The notes under the pieces are model-generated. The model searched no databases. It saw nothing but the letters and a program-made list of their open reading frames with translations, and was not told the origin of the DNA. A DNA stretch of 64,000 bases from Dacryopinax spathularia (Eukaryota > Basidiomycota > Dacrymycetes > Dacrymycetales > Dacrymycetaceae), in the NCBI GenBank assembly GCA_037974965.1, contig JBBPFI010000005.1, forward strand, positions 1,054,001-1,118,000, read 5' to 3'. Made by a program: the position numbers and the translations under genes. Shown one piece after another: positions 20,874 to 29,995 of this stretch (the first letter of the stretch is position 1; each line of letters opens with the position of its first letter).

Positions 20874-21940
20874 ATGGATCATCAAACGAATTCTTCCAGC
20901 GAACCGCTCGACTTGAGCCACGCACTCCTCGACGAATTACTTGAATACTGCACTGCGCGCCTTCTTTTCCGGATGTCCACTCTTGAAGGGGACATTCGGC
21001 GGCTGGTATTCCGTCACCTGGCGAAACGCTATGACGTGAAGCTCATTCTCAGCAAATTTTTCGACGATCCCGCCGCCATCGTCACCATCATGCAACGCAC
21101 CGGCGCGGTCATCAGCGGATCTCAACCCCTACAGCTCCTCCTCGATGTCACCTGGGACGCGTCCGACTTGGACTTCTACGTACTACCTTCCGCCGCGCAC
21201 AGCCTGCTTCGAGCCGTACAGGGCAGGGGCTACACTGTCCACCGTATCGTGCCAGCGGACTGCTTCCCATCTGCGCAACAACCTGGTCCCCTGTACGGCG
21301 CCAACAGCGAAATTCGTAGCGGTGAGTGCGAACCACTCGCATATATTCAACTTGAACCACCCACAGTGGCCACGTTACACAAACGGCTCCATTCTGGCGT
21401 CATCGGGAAGGTTCAAATAATCGTTCCTGCTCACGGTATCATCCCATGCATCCTCAGTTTTCACTCCAGTGCGCGATACATTGTTCCCGACTTCAACCCC
21501 TGACGAGTCGCTTCGCAGCTTGCGTTATGTCTTGGTTGACTTGGGACCGGCTATTCAGCCTGTACCCGCTGGCCATCATGCAACGCATGGCCCTGGCGCT
21601 CGACAGGCGCATGGGTCTTCCTTCCCTTCACGCCATCGATAAATACAAGAATCGTAATTTTCGCTATCAATCCGACCTCACCGAACTCGAACTGTCGACC
21701 GCTTTCGCCCTCGGAACACGATTTATCGGCGACTCGCACTGCCTCATCATCCAACAGGGTGACCGTGCATCGTCTACGTTGCCAACCTCTCCACTGCGAC
21801 CATCAAACGATCATTACGATGGATCTTGGCTGTTGTTAAAGGACCATCACGGCCACTATTTTCATCGCTTCACTCGGACTCCGCATATATACGGAGCGCC
21901 GAACCGAGACTTCGTGCGATCTTCTCACCAGTCGTTATAA
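20874..21940 (+). CDS. Nucleotidyltransferase-fold protein (Agaricomycetes family), copy 1
   Basis: Three exons (20874-21321, 21367-21468, 21519-21940) give 323 aa. MQRTGAVISGSQPLQLLLDV followed by SDLDFYVLP is the Gly-Ser plus Asp-x-Asp signature of a nucleotidyltransferase fold. The second exon contains GKVQIIVP, and the junction of exons 2 and 3 makes FHSTCVMSWLTWDRLFSLYP, a very characteristic core of an uncharacterised family common in mushroom-forming fungi. FALGTRFIGD follows. Both acidic residues of DLD are kept, so nucleotide transfer is conceivable, but no member known to me has an assigned activity. The gene is convergent with its paralogue at 21963-23010, with only 22 bases between the stops. 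Confidence 0.72.
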
Positions 21941-21962
21941 GCGCGAGTCATTTCATCTATTA

Positions 21963-23010
21963 TCACGTCTCTTTCGTCGCGTCTAACTTGCCACCGTAAG
22001 GGACAGTCGTGCTGTAAGCAATAAGCCTCGAAACCTCATGCTGAAAAGCGTCCCCCGGGCCAATACGAGCTAGCCACCAGTCCGTACAGCAATGCATCAG
22101 CGGGTCGCGGCATCCAGCCGTCCGGCTCTCCCCACGGAGTGCGCATGAGCCAACCCAGCTCAGTTCGTCCCCGATCCATCTCACGCCGCTGGGACACACC
22201 CGGCGACTCGAGTCTTCCCAGGAAACGTGCCGCAGCAATCCCGTAAGCGTCTGCGTCCTCCTGTTGGCCTCATCGAACCCAGCAACTGCCACTGGGAAGG
22301 ACACCTTCAACCGCAACGTAGCACTCGGATACAACGAGTATATCCACCTCGTTGTCATGAAATTCATCAAAGCCGCTGGGGTGTATTGAGCTCGTCTCCA
22401 CTGCACAATCCGAGTCGGTGCACTTACTTTCCGGCAGCAACGGAATACTGAGACTGGGCGTGAACTTCACCGACACCACGCGAATGATTCCCCCGGACGG
22501 AGACGTAATGCAGGTAACTGCTCGTATAATTAGCAAGAGAACAGTACGTCACGGAGTATATAACGCACCACCCGTTGCGTCGCACGGAATCGGAGCTCCG
22601 CTTTGATCAGCGATTCTGCTGGACCGATACGGCCCTTGCGCTGTAATGTTGCAGTCGGACCGTACAAGCACGTCCAGGACGCTGGCGGCGTCGGCCGTAC
22701 GAACATAGATATCAAGCACCCAATACCGGCTCGGCCTTCCCAACAAACTCGCAAGCAATCCCAGTCCAGACAACGCTGCTCCGCTCCGTTCCATCACTTC
22801 TTCGAGAGCTCGACTGTCCTCGAGGTAAGGCCGTAGAAGAACGTGCGGATTCCAACGTTCTATCATCATGCCGCAAACAAACGCATAATCTTGTGTGTCG
22901 CCCTTTCCGACTACTATCAAGTCCGGTATGTCGCAGAGTGAGAGGATGCGATGGTACGGCTCGAACGCACCAACACGCTCCAGTAGAGACACGTAGCGCC
23001 GACGGGCCAT
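21963..23010 (-). CDS. Nucleotidyltransferase-fold protein, copy 2 (diverged)
   Basis: Three exons on the minus strand (22572-23010, 22428-22517, 21963-22375) give 313 aa. They have the same intron phases as the neighbouring paralogue. The signature is worn: ERSGAALSGLGLLASLLG then RYWVLDIYVR, so the Ser-Asp-Leu-Asp motif has become Val-Leu-Asp. The third exon keeps MNFMTTRWIYSLYPSATLRL and SGVRWIGDELSWV, matching SLYP and RFIGD of copy 1. Loss of one acidic residue suggests reduced or lost catalysis. The first ATG that gives good similarity was chosen; an upstream in-frame ATG near 23138 would add a short leader. The two copies are inverted, consistent with an old inverted duplication. Confidence 0.65.
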
Positions 23011-23243
23011 GGCCACCTTCTCCCTTCCAATCAGCACACCCGTCGTGTATATGTAGCAACGTTTCCGTAGTGTCCTCGATGACCCAACGCTTACCACATC
23101 AGAGTCACAGCTCCGCCCTGTATTGTTTCCTGCTGTCATGTGGCCCTGTTCCGTACCTCGCCGGACCGCCAATCGCCGCCGACAGCGGGTCGTATAATAT
23201 CCCACGTACCTCCCCACGCATCCTTCCCTGTCCCCGGTCAGAC

Positions 23244-23961
23244 ATGTCAGCTAACCATCCGGCCCACATTCCCGAATCGGAGCTGATCCGCCTCATACTC
23301 GCACCCGTGTCTGATGCAGCTTACGTGCCCCTCTTGGGATTTACCGTCACCGACGCCGAGCTGGAGGATGTAGGCAGAATGGTCCTGCCAACCATATGTC
23401 TCGAGTCCTACCGCGACCATTACCCTGAAACATCCCTAACGACTTCGCTGGTATGCGCCGTTCCCTCTTCCGCGACCGTTACCAACGCCAACGACACGTT
23501 AGAGACGTTGCTCCCACATTGCGCACCTCCACAACCTGGACCGTGCCGCCAAGCATATTGGGTTGACGCAGTCGGACGAACCACAGCTGCCCACGTCCAT
23601 CAACACCCTGCGTCTACGATTCTACCGCTGGATCGGCGCCATTTTCTTGAAATATCGCTCCCGAGCGGCTGCGAGATTGATCGACCTTGACATCCTCGAC
23701 CCAGACGATACTAGCGACTTTCTATCAGACGTTCCGCCGGCGTTTCCAGACGTTGTCATGAACAACGCCCCACAAGACGCCCGAGTTGTCCCTTACGATA
23801 GCAGTACGGCGGGTGCCAAACATGACCTTCTCAGTCGCGCAACAAGTGCAGATCTTCCGCTCACATGGGACGTTCGTCCCTCAGGTCCGCATCACACACG
23901 CACTTGGACGGCCCGCATTTATCGTACGAGTTTAGGCTTGTCCTACCCGTCGCGGAACTGA
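23244..23961 (+). CDS. Unrecognised island protein, 221 aa
   Basis: Two exons (23244-23450, 23503-23961) joined by a 52-nt intron give a clean frame from MSANHPAHIPESELIRLILA to SLGLSYPSRN. The middle reads RFYRWIGAIFLKYRSRAAAR then LIDLDILDPDDTSDFL. It is helix-rich at the N-terminus with an acidic stretch in the middle. It shares a divergent 230-base promoter region with nucleotidyltransferase copy 2 and converges with GRF gene 4. No family assigned. Confidence 0.5.
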
Positions 23962-24103
23962 CTACGCTTAGACAAAGACTCGCTCATAGGCGAGGCGTTC
24001 AGCACTAAGAAACGGTCGGCCGAGGACGCCGCCGCCGTCGACGCGCTGAGGCGTCTGGGGTGGGATGTTCGTTACTGATTCTGTTCCACGCTGCATCGTA
24101 CTT

Positions 24104-24823
24104 CTATACCCATGCCATACCGTTATCAATGACATCGTACGCCTCTTCCAACCTGCGTTCCAATCCAGCCACACAGTTCTCTTCCTCCTCCAACCGTCTA
24201 CGCAAGGCCTCGACGAGATCCAATATCGCGGTCAACTCACTCACCCCTTCACGCGCAGATAGATGTTTCGAGTCTTCCAAGCCGATTGCTTCCAACATCG
24301 AGCAGAGCTCATCGTCGCCCTATCCAACATGTCAGAACCATTGTGCCCACACGGGGATAGCCATAATCACCTTAAGTTCTCTCGGCGTTCGCTTGCGACC
24401 GTAACGCTCCCTAAACGGATACGGTAGTAGATGATACGCCTTCTCCGCCGCCTTACGCCTCGCATCCTCGGGCGCGGCGAACCCTGGCATACTATAATAG
24501 CTTTCGTGACCAGCATAACCGGGCGGTACCACCCTCCAAGGCGAGCTCAGTTCGCATGCGTTAGCGAGATCGTCCACCCAAACTATGCAACGATCAGTCT
24601 GGGAGCGCAATCCGTCGCACGACGCGCACCATGGACTTGACAACGCATAGTCATAGACATTTGCGGGCATCCTGCGATACATCAGCGCCGTGCCCACCTT
24701 GGGACACACGGTATACGTACTGTAGAACAGATTGCCTGCCGATCCGGGTGCATTGCTAACCTGCAACGTGCAGGGCAGACCGCAAGCGCAGTAGAGCCAA
24801 GGCAAAACGGGTAGTTCAATCAT
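24104..24823 (-). CDS. GRF zinc-finger/coiled-coil protein 4 (type I)
   Basis: Four exons on the minus strand (24721-24823, 24630-24671, 24371-24582, 24104-24319) give exactly 190 aa. The finger is LPWLYCACGLPCTLQVSNAP ... NLFY-RCPQMSMTMRCQVH-VWVDDLANA: CxCG, Tyr-x-Cys, Cys-x4-Trp with a following Asp. The middle exon is 42 nt, as in GRF protein 1. VVPPGYAGH repeats the family proline-glycine-histidine block. The last exon is almost all coiled coil (LVEALRRRLEEEENCVAGLE then RRLEEAYDVI). This compact member shows the minimal architecture: finger, about 70-residue middle, coil. Confidence 0.78.
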
Positions 24824-25028
24824 GTCGGACGAGACAAGACGAACACAGTTCCTCGGCATCCGTTCTTATATTGCGTGTCGCGATACCGCATCGCTTTCAA
24901 TGACTCGCCTTTCGGCGGCGATTCGATGTCCCTCCGGCAATCCATGTGTTCCACCCCTATTGACGAATGACTCGTAGACAACCCCTTTCGAGCGAAGGCT
25001 GTCAAGTCATATACAATCGTTATCGCAT

Positions 25029-25668
25029 GCAGGTCGACCTTCCTCTACACGAATACGGCCACGCTTTGGGGGCCGAAACGTGCCGACGAGCCCAGGACGC
25101 AGGGTGGATTCGCAATATGCTCGCCTAATAGGCCATCAGCGCAGAGCCCACATGCTGTCTTCGGCAGACGTACCCCAAACACACTGTCCATGTCGATCAT
25201 AACGACCGCGTTGCCCAACAATCACACCTTGGAACGTCGGCTGCAGTGAGAGGCGACCCTTTTCTCTCACAACGGAACAAGATGACCCGCTCCGCGCCAG
25301 CGTCACCGTCGGCCGCCCCATCTCGTCAACCAACCGCCACCACGTATGAGCAGACACCGCGCCCACAAACCAACCATACCTCGCAAACGGACTCATGTAA
25401 GTCCATTCACCTGCATCACGCTGGCGTTAACCTTTAGCTTCTCCAGGACGAAACAGAGTCGATCGAGGACAACCACCCTTTCGCAAAGCCTGACATGAAC
25501 CGCTTGCTCCAAGGCATCCAAGCAATTCCAGACTTCATCGAGCGATGTGAGGCGAAACTCCACAATCTTGAAAATATCGCCGAAGCCGACGAAGCACTTA
25601 TCTACGAACTCCAACGGGAGATCAAACGACTTCGAGCCACCACGCACCGGCCCGCTCCATGCGGTTAA
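25029..25668 (+). pseudogene. Partial GRF-family copy lacking the zinc finger
   Basis: The last exon (about 25438-25668) encodes MNRLLQGIQAIPDFIERCEA and ALIYELQREIKRLRA. This matches the IxxLPxxL plus coiled-coil ends of GRF proteins 1-3. A low-complexity Ser/Pro/Thr linker (SAPASPSAAPSRQPTATTYE) lies upstream near 25280, and a short frame at 25029-25127 (HEYGHALGAETCRRAQDAGW) resembles the post-finger block of GRF protein 4. No CxCG-bearing exon is seen between GRF gene 4 and this point. It is probably a 5'-truncated member, though a gene with an undetected first exon is possible. Confidence 0.35.
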
Positions 25669-25764
25669 CCCCAGCAATACGGCTCAATCTGTTCATTATT
25701 GTAGTCCTAACGCATCTTGTACCGTACCTACACAATACAAACTGTTCGCAATACCCCAACGTCC

Positions 25765-26779
25765 TCACGCCCGGCTGATACCAAAGCCAACCTTCGCCTG
25801 CGATACGGCCGCCTGCAGGGACTCAACGTCCGCATGCCTTTCCATGACGGCCGACGCAAGGATTCGCAAATCATCCTCCAACCGCGAAAAGACTCTCGTC
25901 AACGTAGCCGTTGCGGTCTCCACCGACTCAGCGTCGCTGTCGGGACCGTTCCCCGCTACGTTGCCCGTATCGTGTTGTTCCGTAATCGTAGGGCACACTC
26001 GCTTGCCCCTCGCGTCTGACTCTTCCTACAGACGTATCAGCGGATAGGTCCGTTTAACCAAAACGACCTCACATCGTCCGTCCCATTTGAATCTCTGCTG
26101 CGCTTCCGTTGCCTTTTCCTATCACCACGTTGACTGCCACGCCTTCCACTCGCCTCACCAGCCACTGCGGTGCCTCTGGTCCCTCCGGCACCCCCGCGCT
26201 CTTCTTGATTCGTCCGCTTCCGTCTGGTACGACGTCGGTCAGCCAAGCCGTATACCCGATCCGGAAACGGACGGTTTGCTTACCCGCCACGAATACGTTC
26301 TATGTACGAAGCAAGAGCAATCACCCCCCTAGACGGATCTGATGGGTCGGATAATTTGAACTCGTCTTGGTCCGGTAACCACCGCAGAACGTGCGCAACC
26401 GCTTCATCCATCTCCCTACCCTCAGCCATCTCCACGTCTTCAGCCAACAACGGAATATGATCCTCCTCCTCAGGCGGTATCGGCCGGCCGTCAACGGGAT
26501 ATGCGAACTCTGAGTATAGTTGGTGGAGCCAGACTGTATCATCCCGTTCAATACCATTGCCACCGAAACGATTGACAGCGCTTACCCCACGTATCGCACT
26601 GATAGCCAGTGCGAGGACACTCTGCGAATTGAATTTACTGGCCCGCTCCGATAGGAACGATCGGACTTACTGAAGAAAATTTGGCCCTCCGACAACGGCT
26701 GACCGGACTGCAGCTCTACCGTAGGCAATCCACATCGACAATACGGCCAGGGAAGCGACGGTTGAACCCAATCGACCAT
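25765..26779 (-). CDS. GRF zinc-finger/coiled-coil protein 5 (type II)
   Basis: Exon 1 (26671-26779) encodes LPWPYCRCGLPTVEL and SEGQIFF. Exon 2 (26586-26621, 36 nt) encodes KCPRTGYQCDTW. Exon 3 from 26533 encodes VWLHQLYSEFAYPVDGRPIP, acidic residues and DEFKLSDPSDPSRG. Further exons follow, and the last (ending 25765) holds DLRILASAVMERHADVESLQ, a coiled coil. Exon 1 (109 nt) and exon 2 lengths equal those of GRF protein 2, and DPSDPSRG matches DPSNPARG of that protein, so the two descend from one duplication. Middle exon borders around 26000-26290 are approximate. Confidence 0.7.
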
Positions 26780-27075
26780 GGTTCGACTTACAAAACGATA
26801 CGAGGTGGAGTCAAGCGGGCGGAGAGATCTGGAATGCTGATCAGCACCATCTGCGCAATCCAGGCGCTTTATAAACCTTCGCCGAACCGTATCAACGAGT
26901 CACACAACGATCGACTCGCCCCCTATTTCCTCGCGTTCCAACGATAACTCCGCCGACAAAGATTTACGGTTCGCTCAAAACTGCACCGCGGCATCGAAGT
27001 CATCTCGGTCAAACACGTTGGACTCATAAGCAGCGTACTGTACAAAACGACTCATAACGGCTCCAGCATGACTCC
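26780..27075. other. Intergenic between GRF genes 5 and 6
   Basis: No exon-like frame. It holds the promoter side of GRF gene 5 and the 3' side of GRF gene 6, both on the minus strand. Confidence 0.4.
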
Positions 27076-27929
27076 TCAACCAATCTGACGAAGCGCATCC
27101 GTCAACTCCTTCTCCAACGCCACAATCCTCCTCTCTCGACGCTTCAGCTTCTTCTCCAATGATTCGATACGCGCCTGCAGCTCCTGAATGTAACCGGAAA
27201 CAGACTTCAACGTGTCGATCATCGAGTTCAACACGGCAGTAGCGGTACTGCTTTCCGCCTTGATTTCGGCCGTCGTCTTGAACGCGCTCTCGTAGTCACT
27301 CATTTCCGTCTCGCCCTGTGACCCATCAGCATCGCGCAACAAACGAAACCGCCTCACTCACCGCAGAGTAGCTCTCCACCTCGGGCTCGTACGAGGGAGA
27401 CCTTTTCGGGCCCAAGAGCAGTTCATCGGGCGACTCCGACCTGATCCTAATGCGGCCACCGCGGCTACATGACCTCTTCAGCGTTACGGTCGACTGACAT
27501 GTAATTAGACGTACCTCGCCAATTCCTCTGGCAGCTTGCTCATGACAAACTCGGCACTCTCGCGCAAGCGGTCTCGCTCCGCTACACGCACGCCGTCAGG
27601 CGCATATATCCAGTGTCCCGCCTCGCCGGGCAACACTAGCTCTCTCGGACTCGCGATGCCTCGTTCGTTCGCCACGTCGATAACCCAAACTACGTAGCCG
27701 TTCAATTACGAGCCATCCCACGCAGTCCCTACATACCGGTCGTCGTGCAGCGCACATGGTTCATGCGAGCGCATTCTGCCACAACGTGAGTCGATATATG
27801 CGCTCGTTACGTTCCGAACTCACTGAAAAAGAGGTCCCCGGCGCTATCTGGCTCCTTGCTCACATGCAAGGCACACAGCAGACCACAACGGCATACCAAC
27901 CACGGAACGATCGTCTCGGCTTGCGGCAT
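27076..27929 (-). CDS. GRF zinc-finger/coiled-coil protein 6 (type I)
   Basis: The first exons are 27824-27929, 27737-27775 and from 27689. The finger reads VPWLVCRCGLLCALHVSKEP ... DLFF-KCARMNHVRCTTT-VWVIDVANE. SPRELVLPGEAGH matches the PP..AGH block of GRF proteins 1 and 4. The C-terminal exon encodes IQELQARIESLEKKLKRRER then IVALEKELTDALRQIG, a textbook leucine-rich coiled coil, ending at 27076. Splice sites between the post-finger exon and the final exon (about 27360-27530) are not resolved. This is the rightmost member and points inward, mirroring GRF gene 1 at the left edge. Confidence 0.72.
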
Positions 27930-28133
27930 AGTCTTGACGAGTCGAGACCTTGTCGAAGGTGACGGGTCGGCAACGAGACAGAGGAGCAACGAGGTCAGCT
28001 CGGCCTTGTGTGGCGTACCATTTTCAATTGCTTCCGTTGACCAGGTGCTCCCGGAGGGGTTCTCTATCAGATGCACGCGGGGAAAATCCCACTCCGGCGG
28101 CAAGATCGGGCACGATCGGGCTTACATCACAGC

Positions 28134-28152
28134 GCCTGTCAACCTGACAGGC
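28134..28152. repeat. Perfect 8-bp hairpin near the right margin of the island
   Basis: GCCTGTCA, loop ACC, TGACAGGC. It lies about 200 bases outside the start of GRF gene 6 and about 80 bases beyond the stop of the next gene. CTAA followed by T occurs 26 bases further right (28179-28183), the layout of a Helitron 3' end in plus orientation, although the spacing is longer than usual and the helicase gene runs the other way. A tandem gatcgggc(ac)gatcgggc lies just before it. Confidence 0.5.
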
Positions 28153-28233
28153 TACAAGATTTATGGCGGCTCGAAGTCCTAATTCTTCCGAGTGTCGTTG
28201 TGTTCATTACCCTCTGTTTGTGGGCGAAGTCTC

Positions 28234-29063
28234 TTACATACAACACGAGAACTCAACATCGATGGTCAGAGAAACGCCTGGTCCATCTCCGGGAATCTGC
28301 TTCAACTTGTCCTGTCTGGCGAAAAGGGGTTTTCCGCCAAGCTCCGCACAAGGATCCGGCGGATCGACGAGGCTGCAGCTGGAGCTGGCCATCAGCACGC
28401 CGCTTCACCTTGGGGCAATGCATTGTCAAACCCACCCCCAGTACGTATACCTATAGTCCGCAATGCCATCATCTTGGAGTAGGGTCGTATGTTCGCTGAT
28501 GCTTTCGCAGCTCACGTTGAGCGTCGTGGGATATACGGAGCCTGCAGCAATATGAACCACGGGAGAAGCCCCGAACAGAGTTGATAGGGACGTACAGCTG
28601 CTTATGCCTGGTGGGGCGCAGAGCGGCTTTACCCTGTCGAACCAGCACTCCGATCCGAACCGCTGGTCTCGCACGACTGCAAGGGGAGACGGTAGCCACG
28701 TCAGCGCCACAGCGATCCCAGCCTGACGACGTACTTACGCAAGAGTCGGTATACACCCCCTCTCTCTTGGTAGTATGCACCACTTCGAGTAAGCAGCATC
28801 TCATTCGAGGAGCAAGTATCAGTGCAAAGCGGAGCCGTGCCCTTCCAGACCGCGCCGCTGACGAGGAGGTCGAGTGGTTCAAGCCTGTAAGTCAATGGGA
28901 TCGCTTGATGAGCAAGGTGCATGCGCATGAGGCAGAAGCTCGCCTACAGCGGCTTAATGCCAACCGTCGGTTCCGTTAGGTCCACTCCAGCTCGTGTCAT
29001 GAGAGTGGTTCCTGCTGCGGTCACCATCCCGAGGGCACATGCTCCACAGAGGAAGCTCCGCAT
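28234..29063 (-). CDS. Small secreted Cys protein, GTAP family member 1
   Basis: Multi-exon gene starting MRSFLCGACALGMVTAAGTT (signal peptide). VDLTEPTVGIKPL is then spliced to LEPLDLLVSGAVWKGTAPLC and TDTCSSNEMLL. Later exons give RFGSECWFDRVKPLC, a segment around TTLNVSCESISEH, and a last exon SLVDPPDPCAELGG ... LTIDVEFSCCM. At least nine cysteines are spread through the mature part, implying several disulfides. The gene has the same exon order as family member 5 at 41627-42487. The W-[RK]-G-T-A-P-x-C core is known from secreted proteins of fungi and some animals, without a defined activity. Secretion is predicted; function unknown. Confidence 0.7.
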
Positions 29064-29995
29064 GGTAAACAATGCGATTTGAAGTAATGGAGAAATCGAT
29101 AGGAAGAGGGTAGAGCGTGAGAGCTGCAACGTTTCGACCAGGAGGGACGGATGCCGTATATCCCATTCGGCCGCTGACTACATTCGTTGAGAAGATCTTA
29201 GGGGTCAGTGGGGCGCTAGCGTCATTGTCAGTGAACGGGAGGCTTGCAAGTTGCAGCAGTAAATGTTTCACACTCTTGGTGGCTGGCTTTGCGCGACATT
29301 CCGGTACGAGGCTCTCGTCATCAAGGCTGGCAACGGCGTAACAAACACTAACTCAAAGTAGATGACCCATTTCCCCAGTGAAGTTTGAACGCCTCAGGCC
29401 GGTCCTTCGTTCTGCCATGACAGAGTTGCGGCCGTGTCCCTTATTTCGGTTCTGAGAAATCTGGTTGTTCAGCCGAATATCCACAATGTATGACTTTCTT
29501 CATTGCATCGTATAGTTACAGCTGTCAGGGTACAAGGAAGGCACATCGCAGTTTGACCTCGTCACCTTCTTGTGCGTGACGACAATCCAGCAGGAAATCC
29601 GAACAGTGCGCACTATCCCCGCTCCATCGAATACAATCGGGACAACGTCGCATCGCCGATCCTCTACAGAAGCGGGCTCGCCGTATTTCTTCCGCTGGCG
29701 GTGAGTTTCAATCAACGGGATAGCCCGCCGGATCTGGGTAGTCCTCGGGGGTGTTTAGCCCTGCGAGGTTTGATATCTGCTCCGCTGAGCTTCTGTGACC
29801 AATGTATCCGGGTGCGCGCTATCGGCGAGCTTGCGCCTATAACCCGCCCCACGTCGGCGAAGTTCTTCCAAGTCCGTTCGGGAGGAGATGATTTCAACTC
29901 GTGTGCCCCTGGATGATGTGACCGCGGCCGAGGAAGTACGCCAGGTCCCGGTGTTCCTGTTTGTTCGCCCCGGCTGCCAGGACGGTCTCCTTCCA
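29064..29995. other. Intergenic, about 0.9 kb
   Basis: Short frames on both strands lack motifs and exon chaining. It contains the promoter side of GTAP member 1 and the 3' side of the seven-helix gene. Nothing else recognised. Confidence 0.35.

Larger units (their letters stand above)
4721..28182. mobile_element. Candidate composite Helitron-type element or Helitron-seeded gene island
   Basis: One Rep-helicase gene sits in the middle of roughly 23 kb of tightly packed genes that do not look like core fungal genes. Six share one GRF zinc-finger/coiled-coil architecture, two are nucleotidyltransferase-fold paralogues, and the rest are unrecognised. Gene spacing is short, and the helicase reading frame appears to overlap its right-hand neighbour tail to tail, leaving no room for a normal Helitron 3' end there. 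This suggests the neighbours belong to the same unit. Ends are not defined: the limits given are the inverted repeats nearest to the outer GRF genes. A CTAA followed by T at 28179-28183 would suit a Helitron 3' end, but lies on the strand opposite to that expected from the helicase direction. The alternative is an ordinary fast-evolving region with a Helitron inserted. Confidence 0.35.

Noticed and set aside
4760-28110. Shared ATCGGGC words near both island margins as terminal inverted repeats
   Set aside because: The match is only seven bases, occurs in tandem on one side only, and is expected by chance in CG-rich DNA.
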